Assembly (NCBI GenBank): GCA_900095095.1
Contig: FMBT01000404.1
Coordinates: 1-64,000 of the forward strand
Length of the DNA stretch: 64,000 nucleotides
Source of the DNA: Fragilariopsis cylindrus CCMP1102
Lineage: Eukaryota > Bacillariophyta > Bacillariophyceae > Bacillariales > Bacillariaceae
Direction of reading: 5' to 3'
In this document: positions 45,316 through 57,598 of the stretch, in pieces
Layout of the letters: every line of letters starts with the position of its first letter
How positions within the stretch are numbered: the stretch's first letter is position 1
The notes under the pieces: generated by a model
The model's database searches: none
What the model was told of the DNA's origin: nothing
The model's input: only the letters and a program-made list of their open reading frames with translations
Program-made: the position numbers and the translations under genes

Positions 45316-46265
45316 TCAATGCAGCAGACACCAACTGGTAGATATGGGTATGTTTTGAAATTCATTTCGCAGTTGTGCAAGATTTTGATCAGGAATGAAC
45401 AACAAAATATATCTTATATGAAGGGGATGCAGAGGACAACACCATGGGTTGGGTGCACTAGCACCCACATAGAGTAATGGAGCATTGTGTTTGCCTCCTA
45501 CAACTTTTCTCTTCTTGTGGCTGCACAATGAAATTCATTTCACTGTTGTGGAAGGCACAAAAACAACAGGATGATTTTTGATCAGAAATGAACACAAAAT
45601 TTCTCATTTGAAAGGGATGCAGAGGACAACAGCAGCTGAGTCAGGTGCACAAACATTCACATAGTGTACTAGAACATTGTGTTTGCCTCCCACCCCTTTT
45701 CTATTCCTGTGGTTGAGGAATAAAATTTGTTTCACTGCTGTTGCATGCACAAAAATAACAAGATTTTTGACCAGAAATGAACAACAAAATATCTCATTTG
45801 AAAGGGTTGCAGAGGATAGCACCAAATAGGTTGGGTGCACTAATATCCACATAGTGTACTAGAACATTGTGTTTGCCTCCTACATCTTTTCTATTCCTGT
45901 GGTTGAGGAATAAAATACGTTTTGCTGTTGTTCCACCCACAAAATAACAAGATATTCAATCAAAATGAACCACAAAACATCTCATTTGAAAGGGTTCCAT
46001 AAGACAACACCAGCTGAGTCAGGTGCACAAACATTCACATAGTGTACTAGAACATTAGGTTTGCCTCGCCTCCCACCCCTTTCCTATTCCTGTGGTTGAG
46101 GAATAAAATTTGTTTCACTGCTGTTGCATGCACAAAAATAACAAGATTTTTGACCAGAAATGAACAACAAAATATCTCATTTGAAAGGGTTGCAGAGGAC
46201 AGCACCAAATAGGTTGGGTGCACTAATATCCACATAGTGTACTAGAACATTGTGTTTGCCTCCTA
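45316..46265. repeat. Tandem repeat array, about 190-bp units, five copies
   Basis: Units begin at about 45316, 45506, 45698, 45886 and 46079. Shared landmarks are TGTGGTTGAGGAATAAAAT, ATGAACAACAAAATATCTC and ACATAGTGTACTAGAACATT. Units three and five are almost identical, as are parts of two and four, so the array also has a higher-order unit of about 381 bases. Short open frames within it repeat and are not genes. Confidence 0.85.
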
Positions 46266-47699
46266 CCATCCTCGGTGGTTCATCATCACTTGACTAAACT
46301 AATTCTGATTGGTATCATTCTTATCTCACAAATTCACCAGTGGAGAGTTTGGTTATTGGAATATTAAACAACTCTGAATGATAAGATGAATAACTTCCTC
46401 TTAGGTTCTAGAACCAGCATGGTGCACAAAAATACCACCCAGTCATCCATCTCATACCCATAGGGGATGAACCAAGGGTCATAACCCCTCATATATACCT
46501 TATTCTTGCCTCCAGAACACAAACATTGCATTTTGGCCAATATGTCATATTTCCATGCCCAAAAGTATCATTCAGAAATAGGCTGCCACAACATCAAAAA
46601 AAGGAATTGGACCATGGTTTGAACACCCAGATACCTTCCATATATGCGTATGGTCAAAATACACCAACAATACTTGGAAAATTTGCCATATTGGTGGTGT
46701 GGTGGGGTGGGGAACAATAGAATAGACATAAATAGCCCAAAATGCACACATTGCAAAAATATTTGAGATGCTTTTGCGCCCATATCAGGTATGCTGAGTC
46801 CCAAATGAAATAGCTAGGCATCAACCTAACTCATTAAAGTTTGGGATTTAGGTAACCATACATATATTTGGGGTGTCACAGGTCAACACACAATTTCTCT
46901 GAGTGCCAAGTGTGCGCATAATCAAGGCCGTGATGCACCATCAATACAGACCTAATAACCTTGAAAGATTATATGGAGCTCAACATTATACATATGGGTA
47001 CAAGGTACAACTATTGCTTAGGGCTGTAGGGAGATTAGGAAGTTTCAAAAAGGGTCATTTAGGCCCAAAAACAGGTTTCCCCCTTTAGCGCCCACATCAG
47101 CATGGTCCTGCCTGATAACACTGCCCATAGCTTGCCAAGTTTATACTCCCTTTGGTGTATATGGTCAACACTATGTGCTTACTTTGGGGTACTTCATCTT
47201 TTTGAGTGTGTACTAGGTTACATACCCCCTCAAATGGGCCAGTTTCCCATGTCCTAGGCTGCATCACACACTCTACCACCTTCCAGTGTGAGGAACACAT
47301 ACCTAGCGCCCCAAAGTCCCGTCCAGGTATCCACCCTATGCATATTAAGCTCAGATTATACCATCTGATTGGGACTTTATACATGCTAGGATGGGTTAGA
47401 ATGCCAGACAGTGGAGTGGTACAGGTAGCAAGTACCACAGGACATGATTTAGTTTTTTTGCGTTATTTAAGGTAAAACCTAAATAAATACAAGCCTGTCC
47501 TTTGACTAGAGACTAAAGTGTTACTGAATAATTACTTTTTTTGGCTTAAAAGTCACAGTGTTTGCAATTAATTAAGAAGCCTGAGAAAGTTAAAGTGTGT
47601 TCAAAAACGTGTAAAGTTAAAATGTTTTGCCTGTAGTTTTCCATACTGGATCTTCTGATATATTTACTTGTTCCTTGTTCTGTTCCTAAGAACAGATAC
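46266..47699. other. Repeat-like non-coding DNA
   Basis: No gene. The composition (CA- and CCC-rich with few long frames) differs from the surrounding AT-rich DNA and could be decayed mobile-element sequence, but I find no protein motif. Confidence 0.35.
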
Positions 47700-48180
47700 A
47701 TTTTGTATGGTGAAATTGGTTCTAACGTCATGCATTAGATCTGCATCGCAATTTGCTTTCCCAATGGACACAGAGTTTCCCAACCATAGTCTTGCATCTT
47801 TGGGATACCGGAGTAGTCTGGTTCATCAACAAGAAATTGTAGTTTGAAGTGTCTGAATCTGCATAGGAAGCCATAGATATGTTTGTCCTTGTCTTGGCTG
47901 TGCTCTAAAACTTGGTAAGCTCATTACTGCAGATTGGATATCCCATTGGCCTATCGAAATTGCCCATTGCATAGCTCCTCCTACCAATAATTGATAATAT
48001 ATATCAATGCTATCTTGATCAAGGAATTTAGACGTATCAAGTTCTGGATGATCTCCTTTTACCAGAGGTGATCTATGCTTTCTGGTTCGGTTTCTTCCTG
48101 AAGAATTGCCTGTAGTTGTCTTCCATCAAGTCAACATATCAAGCCATTCCTTGAATAAGGAAGCACCATTAATGATGCAA
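47700..48180 (-). mobile_element. Ty1/copia retroelement fossil (RT to RNase H region)
   Basis: On the minus strand the stretch resembles the end of reverse transcriptase and the start of RNase H of diatom Ty1/copia elements (GDHPELDTSKFLDQD, QWAISIGQWDIQSAVM, YGFLCRFRHFKL-like, LMHD). No LTRs are visible. It is broken at several places and looks old. A second, separate fossil of the same family lies at 28760-29258. Confidence 0.65.
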
Positions 48181-49704
48181 TCACAAAATCAAAATCAATC
48201 TATTTACCAATGGTGGAGATGTGCCATCTCTAAGAGTGTTAGGAGCTGATACAACAACACCTAGGGTGCATTATAATGGCATATCAACTAGAAGGGTGCT
48301 CAATAGAACAACAAACTAATTGAGAAGTATTCTGGAAGACAATGAAATATAATATCCAAATGGAGCTGAAATAATAATGGTAAAATATCCGCGCACCTAT
48401 AGCTTAAATCCTGTTGGAGCAAAACTGAGTGACATAGGTTCACTCATCTGTGATGGTAATCATTGATTTGATACTGCATCTTGTTTTGAGTTGCAGTTGC
48501 ACAAAGGAATGAATACAACTACAAAAGTACTTGCATATAATATAACTTTCTTTCTAATGTGTCTAGGTGCGTGTTGTTTTGCCGATGGCTGATTTTCTAG
48601 GAAATCCAATGCACCACACACCTAAACCCTACCAATGCACCACACACCTACCCCCTATAAATCACCTCTACTTGTAGACTACTTGTGTGGCCAAGGTGGT
48701 GTAGGAGGTTTACGAGCTCTAACTTTTTTAGCTCTCTATGGAGCTCACTTATCATTGCTTGAAAAAAGATATCATCATCTTGGGATTCCACATGCTTTCT
48801 TGTGGCGTTGAAATAGGTGCATGGCCAGGCTGCTCATGACAAAGATGCATGGATCTGGTCCTTCCCTGATAGTAGCAGCAGACCCAGTGAAGATAAACAT
48901 GGGTTAAATTGATTGTAGGATGTCTTGAGCAATTCCCTCTCTGCTGAATGGAATATAATGAATGGATGGATGAATGGATATATAGCAGATTAAGGGTATA
49001 ATAAATAATGAGATTGAAATTAGTAACTCCAGTTTTCTTCCACAGTTGTTACTTGCTCTATACCGAAATTTATGATTATCTAATCATTCTTGACAATACA
49101 TCATGAATGGTGAAGAATGGTAGGCTTCATCAGCAGTATTATTGGTGCGTACTGCATTATTATTTGAGTTGAAGCAATACTGTACACACGCACTGTAAGC
49201 AGAATTATTTAAATAAACACTATTTTTTGTGACTTTCGTTTTTTACAACAACCACGCCCTTTGATGACGATTTTGAAATTTTGATTTTGCTTTGTTTTTA
49301 ACCAAGAACCGCACTTCAATAATGATGACGATTTCAGTTATAATTCTCATTTTGGCCATGCATTGCCCCTCTCGTTGAAAATTAAAAGATGTCGAAATGT
49401 ACGGGTATATGCCGACTTTTCGGGGAAGGAAGACATGCCTACATAGAGCTTTTTAAAATAAAATAGGAGGGTGGCGATACTAAAGAGAGGTCGTCGATAG
49501 GCGTGTAGGAACAGTACCAAGTACCACACCACTATTTTTATTGTTTGGGCGTTCCACATCAAAAGTGATAGTAGAGCACATAGAGATAGATAGATAGAGA
49601 GAGAAAGAAAGAGAGAGGAAGAGAAAGAAAGAAAGAGAGAGAGAGCGATATCTTCGCCGCACTGATCTCTCTTTTTCACTTATTGATAGATTGGATAGAT
49701 AGAT
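48181..49704. other. Intergenic
   Basis: No gene. A 25-base direct duplication (CAATGCACCACACACCTA unit) lies at about 48608-48655. The stretch from 49575 to 49660 is a GA-rich (GAGA/GATA) tract upstream of the kinesin gene. Confidence 0.45.
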
Positions 49705-49764
49705 TGACTGATTGATTGATTGATCACCATCACCATCATCATCATCATCATCATCATCGTCGTC
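49705..49764. repeat. (TTGA)n and (CAT)n runs in the kinesin 5' region
   Basis: A (TTGA)n run at 49705-49724 is followed by a (CAT)n run up to about 49759, ending just before the ATG at 49769. Confidence 0.9.
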
Positions 49765-49768
49765 TAAA

Positions 49769-51276
49769 ATGGGCAGCCCTCAAAAAAAGAAAGTGCAGCA
49801 GCAGACTAATGTACGAGTTGTGGCTCGGATCCGTCCTCTTGCTAAGTATGAAATAGAAAATGGGAGTAAACAAATCGTTACGTTGTTGCCTGGCGCTACT
49901 GGCAATATTAATAATAATAGCAAGGACGGCGACGGCGACGGCGAACAACATAATGATATAATAAAAATAAAAATTCCAACGGAACCAGAAGTATTACAAG
50001 TCCAAACAACGGAAAAACGTTGGTTTGAATTGGATGCGGTATTAGATGGAAAATCAACACAAAATGAAACCTATATAAAAAGTGGTGCTCAGCAGGCTGT
50101 CACAAAAGATATCTTTAAAGGATTTAATTGTACAATATTAGCCTATGGTCAAACTGGATCAGGGAAAACATTTACAATGGGATCTGCTGCATCAGCAGGA
50201 ATCGACGACCATGACGACGATGACGACGATGACGACGACGACGCATCCGATACTACTACAAGTAATGAAATAGGTGATCTGGATGGTATTATACCACGTG
50301 CATGTGCTGATTTATTCAATCATATACGTACACGTTGTGATGGTAATGCACAAGTTGAATTGTCATATTTAGAAATTTATAATGAAGAAATGAGAGATTT
50401 GTTAGTTTCATCATCTACTTCTACTTCTTCTGCTTCTGATAGTAATAATAAACCAGATAATAGCAGTAACAAGGTTGTTGAATTAAAAATTCGTGAAACA
50501 TTAAATGGTGAAGTTTATGTTGGTGGATTATCATCACGGCCTGTTAGTTCACCAAAGGAGATTGGTAAATTTATGGAAGAGGCAAGTAAGCGTCGTGTTA
50601 CTGCATCCACTAAGATGAATGCTGAATCGAGTCGGTCACATGCAATCTGCGTCTTACAGATCAAGGGTGTTTTAGAAGATTCGACAAAATTTCAAGCGAA
50701 GTTAACACTTGTCGATTTAGCAGGTAGTGAACGGATTAAAAAAACTGGTGCCGAAGGTGGTCGGCGACAAGAAGGGATTAATATCAATAAAGGATTATTT
50801 GTATTAGGACAGGTTGTGAGTGCATTATCCGAAACACGTCCCAAGTATAAAAGAAAACCACCCTATCGTGATTCGAAATTAACAAGGTTATTACAAGATT
50901 CGTTAGGTGGTAATTCTAGAACAATTATGGTAGCCTGTGTCAGTCCAGCTGATTTTAATTTAGATGAAACAATCACCACATTACGATACGCCACCAATGC
51001 CAGAAATATTAAAAATACAGCCACACGGAATGTTATTAAAAGTTTATCACCCGATGAGGCAGCGAAATTACAACGTGAAAATCAACTTCTATTAGCACAA
51101 GTGAAGGAATTACAAGAAACTATTCGTAAAATGTCTATTCCTGTTCCTGCTCCTGCTGACGAGGGTGATACTACTAATACTAGTAGTGGTGGTGGTGGCG
51201 GCGGCAAACAATCGACAGCAATAACATCATCGTCGTCTTCCACTTTGTTCCCGTCAGAAGAAGACGATGGCGATGG

Positions 51277-51312
<36 letters not shown>

Positions 51313-52999
51313 TGGTGATGAAATATCAATGAGTAAACGGAAAGAACGTATTAAGGAACTCGACGAGGAAGTTCGGCAACACAATTTGAAGTTGTCATCG
51401 TTGTCGAAAGTACCGTCTCAACGAATAATAACAGAAAGTATGGCACAGGATGCAATTGATTTACCTGATTTGCATAAACAAATTGCTACGCTAGAAGAAG
51501 AGGTTGCTGCTAAGGAGGAGGTGGAAATAGAAAATATGGAACTACAAGAAGAGATGCAAAATCTAAAAGCGGATGCAGATTCAGCACGGTTGGCTGCAAA
51601 TAAAATGTCTCAAATCTTAGAACAATTACAAGACTTGAAAGGAGATGAAATTGATAAGAAGAAAATGGAACATGATCATATTAAGAAAGAAGAGGCGTGG
51701 GTATCATTCGTCTTTCAAGTGTTACAAACGAATAACGAACAACTACAAAAATTACAAGATGAATATGGTGCAGTTTCACGTCTATTCGAATCTCCTGATT
51801 TCATAGGTGTAGTAGAAGAACAAAGGACAGGTTTCATGTCAAAGATGTTTAGGCGGAGAGGAGGAAACCGTCCAACTAACGTAGCGGTACGATCACCTAA
51901 CAACAGTAATCATGAACAAAAACAACAACAGCAGCAGAGTACGAATCAGTCGAATAATGAATCCGACGCACAATCGCATCGGGAAGGCAATGCACAAAAT
52001 AATAGTGTACAACGACCCAATCATAGTAGTAGTAGTAGTGATACTACTGCTGCCACCGATGAGACTAAACAGCAGCAGGAGCAGGAGCAAGAACAAGATG
52101 ATCCAAGAAATATTATGAAGGTAATTGTTAATTTGAAAGACGAATTGAAGGCTGCTCACGAAGTAATCCGACAACAGCGTGTTCAAGTAGAATGCGCGAT
52201 GCAGCAAAAGGAGGATGAGCAGAATAACGGTTCAACTACTACTACTACTGGTACGACTACTGATGCTACCACCACCAGTGATGAAACAACAAGTCATAAC
52301 AGCACAAGCACAGGCATAGACACAACACCTGTAGTGCCGATACTACGACCAGCAGATTCTCTAACTATTCCAACATCAGAATATCAAAATCTGAAAGCGA
52401 AATATACACAATTGGAAATAGATCGATGTTGGGGTGAATTTCAATTGAGAGATCGTATCACGAATGATTCATTAAAATTCCATCGACGTGTACGTGCTGT
52501 GATACAAAAAGCCAATGCCAACAATGCCAATGTCAAAACCAGTAATACCGTTGGTGGAAGTGGTGGAAGTGACACTAGTCCTGCTGTGAACAACGGTGGT
52601 AGTGGTTCAATTGAAGAAGAAATTAAAACCAAAGTTGATATGGAATTAAAACAACGATTAAAAACTGTGGAAGAACATTTACGATACTTTGAAGAACGAT
52701 TAATATCGATGGAAAATCATGTTAGTGATGAGATGAATTCATTGAAATCAATTCGTAATTCATTACGGATACAACGTGATGGATTAGAACTTGAAATTGG
52801 TACATCTGAAATTGAACGTCATATGATGCTTGCTGATGCTGATGATAAGGGCTGTGATGATGATGATGATAATGATCTATTAAAACAATTAACATCATTA
52901 TTAGTCGGTCCAGTGAAGAATCTTGGTAGTTATAACAACAATTCGTCACCAGATAATAATGACAATGCTTCTACTACTGATAATATCGACATATTATAA
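49769..52999 (+). CDS. Kinesin motor protein, kinesin-4-like
   Basis: 1,076 residues, single exon. The N-terminal motor domain spans about residues 14-416, with the VRVVARIRPL start, P-loop GQTGSGKTFTMG (about 128-139), switch I NAESSRSHAI (about 284), switch II LVDLAGSERIKKTG (about 313) and the YRDSKLTRLLQDSLGGNS helix, ending TLRYATNARNIKN. A short Asp run is inserted after the P-loop. Next come Gly/Ser/Asp-rich linkers, then heptad-rich coiled coils at about 560-670 and 860-980, interrupted by Gln/Asn/Ser-rich segments. The motor sequence around INKGLFVLGQVVSALSE and SLGGNSRTIMVACVSPADFNLDET most resembles kinesin-4 (KIF4/KIF21). Such motors act on microtubule plus ends in spindle midzones or flagella. 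The family call within kinesins is moderate. Confidence 0.85.
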
Positions 53000-53537
53000 T
53001 AGAATACATTTTTTTTAGATTTGTGATTTTATCATGATTTTTGTTAATAGTCCCTTGTCCGTGGGATCTTGAGGACTTACTTAGCTCGCCCTGTTGTTTA
53101 GACAGTTGCATTGTTAGAAGAAGAAGAATGGTCATTGAATGCACACTGATCCACTGGTTCAATGTATATTTGTATTCTACAAATGCTAGCTATAAGAAAG
53201 TATAAGTGAATGCAAAAACTATGGACCTACTAGTGTGTCTAGGATAGCCAGATCAACTCCAATTCTTGATTGGTTCTGGGCTTGCTTCCTGGCTCCAAGT
53301 CCATCCGGGAATTAGGGTGGGTGGGACTCAAAGCTTATCTACTACTACAAACTACGTTCTTCGTCATCTTGGTGTTTCAAGTTATGAAGAAAGGAAAAGT
53401 GAGAGAAGAAGATGTGAAACAAGATTTGAACATCTGGTTGGTATCTGGCCGTCCTATGCTCATACTATAGGAATCCATGCTGCCAGGCAGGCTGTTGTTG
53501 GAAAAAGGTCCTATGCAACCTATTTAGATTTATTATT
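53000..53537. other. Intergenic between convergent genes
   Basis: No gene. The piece at 53266-53540 has an open frame without recognisable motif and may be old mobile-element sequence. Confidence 0.4.
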
Positions 53538-54575
53538 TTATTGATATTTTGTTCTATCATAGGTTAATCCATAATCAATATATAATTCTTCCCCAGCAAT
53601 TACATCACGTTCTAATGTAAATATAACTTTCCGATTAATTAAATCTTCTTCTGTTATAACATTTACATCATATCCTTTGGATGGTTCATTTATACGACAT
53701 AATGCTGTCGAGCATGAATAAATAGATAATGGAGGAAGTATATTATTAAATAATAGACAGGAGAATAATTGACTCGGATTTCCACCAGCACAATAATCAT
53801 CTAATTCACCAGTTTGATGATTGGTGGGATCAATGATATATTGATTATCCGTAAATCTCCAAATATATTCAGTACATTCTGGAAATAATGTTTTTACTTT
53901 ATTGGATTCGGAATGTTGTTGTAATGGTATCACCACACCCGGATACGACCCTAATATTGTTCCCTTTGGTAATGATTGGGTGACAAATAAACCTAATCCA
54001 GCAGTTTTCGATGGTCCAACACGTAAATAATAATTATCATTCGATTTACTATTCGAATCTGTTGTGGTTGTTGTTGGTTCTAGTAATGGTAATTCTAATT
54101 TTCCTCTTGGACGATCAGTGGATATAACAAATCCAAAATAGGTCACAACACCAGAGAGTAGTCGTATTGTCCATAATTCTAAATCCTTGTTATTATTACT
54201 ATTATCATCGAATAATGACGATGAGGATGTTAACAGTGACGAAAATGATGAAATGAGTTGTTGTTGTTGCTGTTGTACCTGTTCTAAAATTGGTGATAAT
54301 AATATTGTATTCGAAGTAGTAGTAGATGTAGCCATCATCGTCGTCGTCGTCGCTGCTGCTGCCGCTGAAGTTGTTGACGTTGTTATTGCAGCAGCAACAG
54401 CATCAGTGATTATGTTTATACTACCACTAACATCTCCTCCAATAATAACAAAACCATGTACACCAGTACTACTACTATCACTGCTAATATTTGCAACAAC
54501 AATAATGATGAATATCCATAACAACACGGTAACAATGATGTTCTTGTTACCAACGAGACAACGACGACTCACCAT
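53538..54575 (-). CDS. SET-domain protein with plastid-type presequence
   Basis: 345 residues, single exon. Residues 12-30 form a hydrophobic core, with a possible cleavage in GVHG-F (about 38-42). The Phe after a signal peptide is the hallmark of diatom plastid targeting. A Thr/Ala/Ser/Gln-rich linker follows. The SET domain covers about 183-336: YLRVGPSKTAGLGLFV (substrate and cofactor entry), KGTILGSYPG, a middle insert with Asp/Asn, then CRINEPSKGYDVNV in place of the usual NHS-type pseudoknot motif, and GEELYIDYG at the C-terminal end. SET proteins methylate lysines; plastid ones modify Rubisco or aldolase. Both the plastid location and the substrate are inference. The missing NHS consensus may mean altered activity. 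Confidence 0.75.
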   Translation of the reverse strand: MVSRRCLVGNKNIIVTVLLWIFIIIVVANISSDSSSTGVHGFVIIGGDVSGSINIITDAVAAAITTSTTSAAAAATTTTMMATSTTTSNTILLSPILEQVQQQQQQLISSFSSLLTSSSSLFDDNSNNNKDLELWTIRLLSGVVTYFGFVISTDRPRGKLELPLLEPTTTTTDSNSKSNDNYYLRVGPSKTAGLGLFVTQSLPKGTILGSYPGVVIPLQQHSESNKVKTLFPECTEYIWRFTDNQYIIDPTNHQTGELDDYCAGGNPSQLFSCLLFNNILPPLSIYSCSTALCRINEPSKGYDVNVITEEDLINRKVIFTLERDVIAGEELYIDYGLTYDRTKYQ

Positions 54576-55389
54576 TATAATAATCGTCGATGGTTGTTTT
54601 TGTATTATTATTACTATTATGGTTTTTCGTTCGTTCTGTTCTATTAGTTAGATGACGATCCTCTGATATCCGCCCCTTGTGCTTCGTGTTGATAGCTGTC
54701 GATCGATTCTTGCTTGGTGCTGTCGTCCGCGTGAGTGTAGTAAACAAAAGAAGTGTAAATCCATCAGATTCAAGATCGGAGGACGACAGCGATCTTTTTT
54801 TTAGAACACCGACCCGCCCCCGAATTAACGAAAGCCACAAATCGATCCCCTTAAATCCAGTCAAATCGTTTCCGATCTTACTTAACCACCGGTAGCAGTA
54901 ATAGGACCTCGGAAATATAATAACGACGCTTTTTTCGTGTGAGTTGACAAAACAGTTAGTGTTACTTAATGTAAAAACAGAAGAAAGAGAGATAAAAAAA
55001 AAACCAAAAACCCTTTTTTATCGCACAATCGAAAACCCCCACGGGAGTCGATCCCTAACAGTTGATTTTGCTTTGAATTGGTTCACCCTTAACCCACCAC
55101 CCAACCTGACCTCCTCCCTTATGGTGCGCTTTTAATATAGGCGGATCAAATCGCAAAAAGACGCGATTTGAGGGACCTAAGAGGTCGTATTTGGAAAATG
55201 TCAACTGATTCATTCTTCCAATCGTCACAACGCCAATTGAACACATCAAAGAATCGAATCCACTTAACTTACTGTCTGTACACAATCGTTGTCTCAGATC
55301 GTCGGCACAGCCACAAACAAACAAACAAAGCAAGAAAGCATATTGCATTAGCGCAGTAATCAACGATATCCCCAGAAGAATAATCAGCC
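54576..55389. other. Divergent promoter region
   Basis: Shared upstream region of the SET gene (minus) and the LRR-kinase gene (plus). There is no further gene. Short GGATCGAAT/GATCGTC motifs occur, but no clear TATA box is visible. Confidence 0.4.
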
Positions 55390-57003
55390 ATGTCGACACC
55401 ACCATCATCGTCACCATCATCGTCAACCGTTGTAGGTGAAGACATCATCACACATACACAAAAGAAGAAACAAAAACTGGAAGATGAACAAGAGCTGGCA
55501 GAAGATCTAAATCAACAACGTCAATGGTTGTCAGATACGATGTTAAAGATTAGTTTAAATAGTAATATTAAACAAAAAGAAGTTGATTTATCATTATTAT
55601 TAAAATTAGAGTTACCGAATTGTGGAATTCAAACATTACCAGACTGTTTACCAAAATTATGTCCAAATTTAAGTATCTTATTTTGTCCGAAAAATAAATT
55701 TGTCGAAGTACCAGCAATCATTGGTCAATGTTTAAAATTACAAATGATCTCATTCAAAGAATGTTATACCATTAAAACAATCCATCCAAATTCCTTACAA
55801 AAACAATTACGATGGTTAATCTTAACCGGTAATAAAATTAAAGTCATACCAAAAACAATATCACGTTGTATTAAATTACAAAAATTAATGTTGTCGGGTA
55901 ATTTATTGGAAGAGTTACCAGAACAGGAGATGATCAATCTGCAAAAGTTAGAATTAATACGATTGGCATGTAATCAATTACAACAACCACCTATTCTATT
56001 ATTGACACAATTAAAAAATTTAAAATGGTGTGCCTTTGCTGGTAATCCATTTTTAATTACTATGAAAATGAGAATGAATAATATGAAAACCGTTGTAACA
56101 ACAACATCAACGACAACATCAAAAGAAGAAGAACAACAATATCTTCCCTCTCTTCCTGTCTTGGAGGATCCAATATTAGATGATGATTCATGGCCTATAC
56201 TTGGTAGGGGTGCTGGTGGTGTTACTCGTAAAGTTACATGGAAGAATAATACTGTTGTTGCAGTGAAAACATTTGCTGGTGAATTAACATCCGATGGATC
56301 ACCACAAGATGAAAAAGATATATCGATATTAGTTAGTGCAAGTAGTGCAAGTAGTAGTAGCACAAAAAATGGAAATGAAAAAGAATCAGCATTAATTGAA
56401 ATATTAGGTGAAACGAAAATGAATGGTGCATTAGTGATGGAATATTTAGATAATTATATAGCATTAGCTGGACCACCAAATTTTGAGACATGTTCACGTG
56501 ATGTATATAGTGATATTGCAAATAATAATAATAGTATGAATAATAATAAAACATTCGCATGGAAGATTGTGATTGATACATTACGTGTATTGTCGAAGTT
56601 GCATAATTTAGGAATATGTCATGCTGATTTTTATGCACATAATATATTAATACAATTAGAAACGAATCAAGTAAAATTATCTGATTTTGGTGCAGCATTC
56701 CGGTATCGATATAATGATGCAAATGATGGAAATGATGATACAAATGACAATGATAATGAGAATGGAAAAGAGTTTGGACAATTAGTAGAAATCATTGAAT
56801 TACGTGCATATGGTGTATTAGTAACAGAATTGTACCATCTAACAATGATTGGCGATAACGGTAACGATAACGATAACGATACCAGCAATAATCACTCGCC
56901 ACAGTGGAAAGAACTTCTGGAAGAACTTCAAAAACCTAACACCACAACTTTTGATATATTAGTTGAAAAATTTATCGTCAACGTCAACGTCAAGCAAAAT
57001 TAA
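55390..57003 (+). CDS. Leucine-rich-repeat protein kinase
   Basis: 537 residues, single exon. Residues about 65-220 hold about six leucine-rich repeats of LxxLxxLxLxxNxLxxLP type (LRWLILTGNKIKVIP, LQKLMLSGNLLEELP). The protein kinase domain starts at LGRGAGGVTRKVTW (Gly loop 271-276) with the Lys in VAVK (293) and a probable helix-C Glu in QDEKD (308). A low-complexity insert follows. The catalytic loop is HADFYAHNIL (His411, Asp413, Asn418) and the DFG motif is at 432-434. The activation segment and the C-lobe contain Asn/Asp-rich inserts, and the motif usually written APE is not evident. The kinase is probably active, as all main catalytic residues are present. There is no membrane segment, so it is a soluble kinase. 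It shares a divergent promoter with the SET gene. Confidence 0.85.
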   Translation: MSTPPSSSPSSSTVVGEDIITHTQKKKQKLEDEQELAEDLNQQRQWLSDTMLKISLNSNIKQKEVDLSLLLKLELPNCGIQTLPDCLPKLCPNLSILFCPKNKFVEVPAIIGQCLKLQMISFKECYTIKTIHPNSLQKQLRWLILTGNKIKVIPKTISRCIKLQKLMLSGNLLEELPEQEMINLQKLELIRLACNQLQQPPILLLTQLKNLKWCAFAGNPFLITMKMRMNNMKTVVTTTSTTTSKEEEQQYLPSLPVLEDPILDDDSWPILGRGAGGVTRKVTWKNNTVVAVKTFAGELTSDGSPQDEKDISILVSASSASSSSTKNGNEKESALIEILGETKMNGALVMEYLDNYIALAGPPNFETCSRDVYSDIANNNNSMNNNKTFAWKIVIDTLRVLSKLHNLGICHADFYAHNILIQLETNQVKLSDFGAAFRYRYNDANDGNDDTNDNDNENGKEFGQLVEIIELRAYGVLVTELYHLTMIGDNGNDNDNDTSNNHSPQWKELLEELQKPNTTTFDILVEKFIVNVNVKQN

Positions 57004-57598
57004 AAAGATATACAACCAACCAAAAAAATATAATAAGGCCAGTAAGTGAAGTGAAGTAAAGTAAAGTAAAGTTAAGGAATCTAAGTGATTGTAACTACGA
57101 ACCAAATATATAAGTGTATACCGAACGAACATCAAAAATAAAATAAATGAAACCACTATTATCTATATATTATTTTAATTGAAAACTAGTGTAGGCTAGA
57201 CTAAGACTAAGACTAAGACTAGACTACTGAAGACGACGATAAGATAGTATTCATCCATGTGTAATGTCAGCTGTAGGAAGACCAGCATAACTGATTGTAT
57301 CCCCAAGAAAAAGACAGTACTTGCTTTCCTCTCGCGATTCAAAAAAGTAGCTTGAAAAAAAGAAAACGAAGAAAAAAAGGTTACTTGTTATTTGGGGATT
57401 GATTTGTGGCTTACGTTAATTCGGGGGCGTACGGGGTGTTCTAATTTCTTCAAAAAGATCGCTCCGATCTAGTCGATTGCTTAAATGTACTTACCGGTAA
57501 GGCTATATTTTTTTCTAATGAGAATTATATAGTTTCAAAAATCACATGGATGATGATACTCTTGTAAAGTAGCGTAGTAAATTTCGTTTTATTATATT
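57004..57598. other. Intergenic between convergent genes
   Basis: No gene. A GACTAA repeat (about 57195-57222) and AT-rich UTR-like sequence. Confidence 0.45.

Noticed and set aside
45604-46235. Repeated short minus-strand frames (MWILVHPTYLVL...)
   Set aside because: They recur only because the DNA itself is a tandem repeat. No sign of selection on a protein.
47097-47475. Overlapping frames of about 90-113 codons on both strands
   Set aside because: No recognisable motif, and they mirror each other, as expected of non-coding DNA with few stops.
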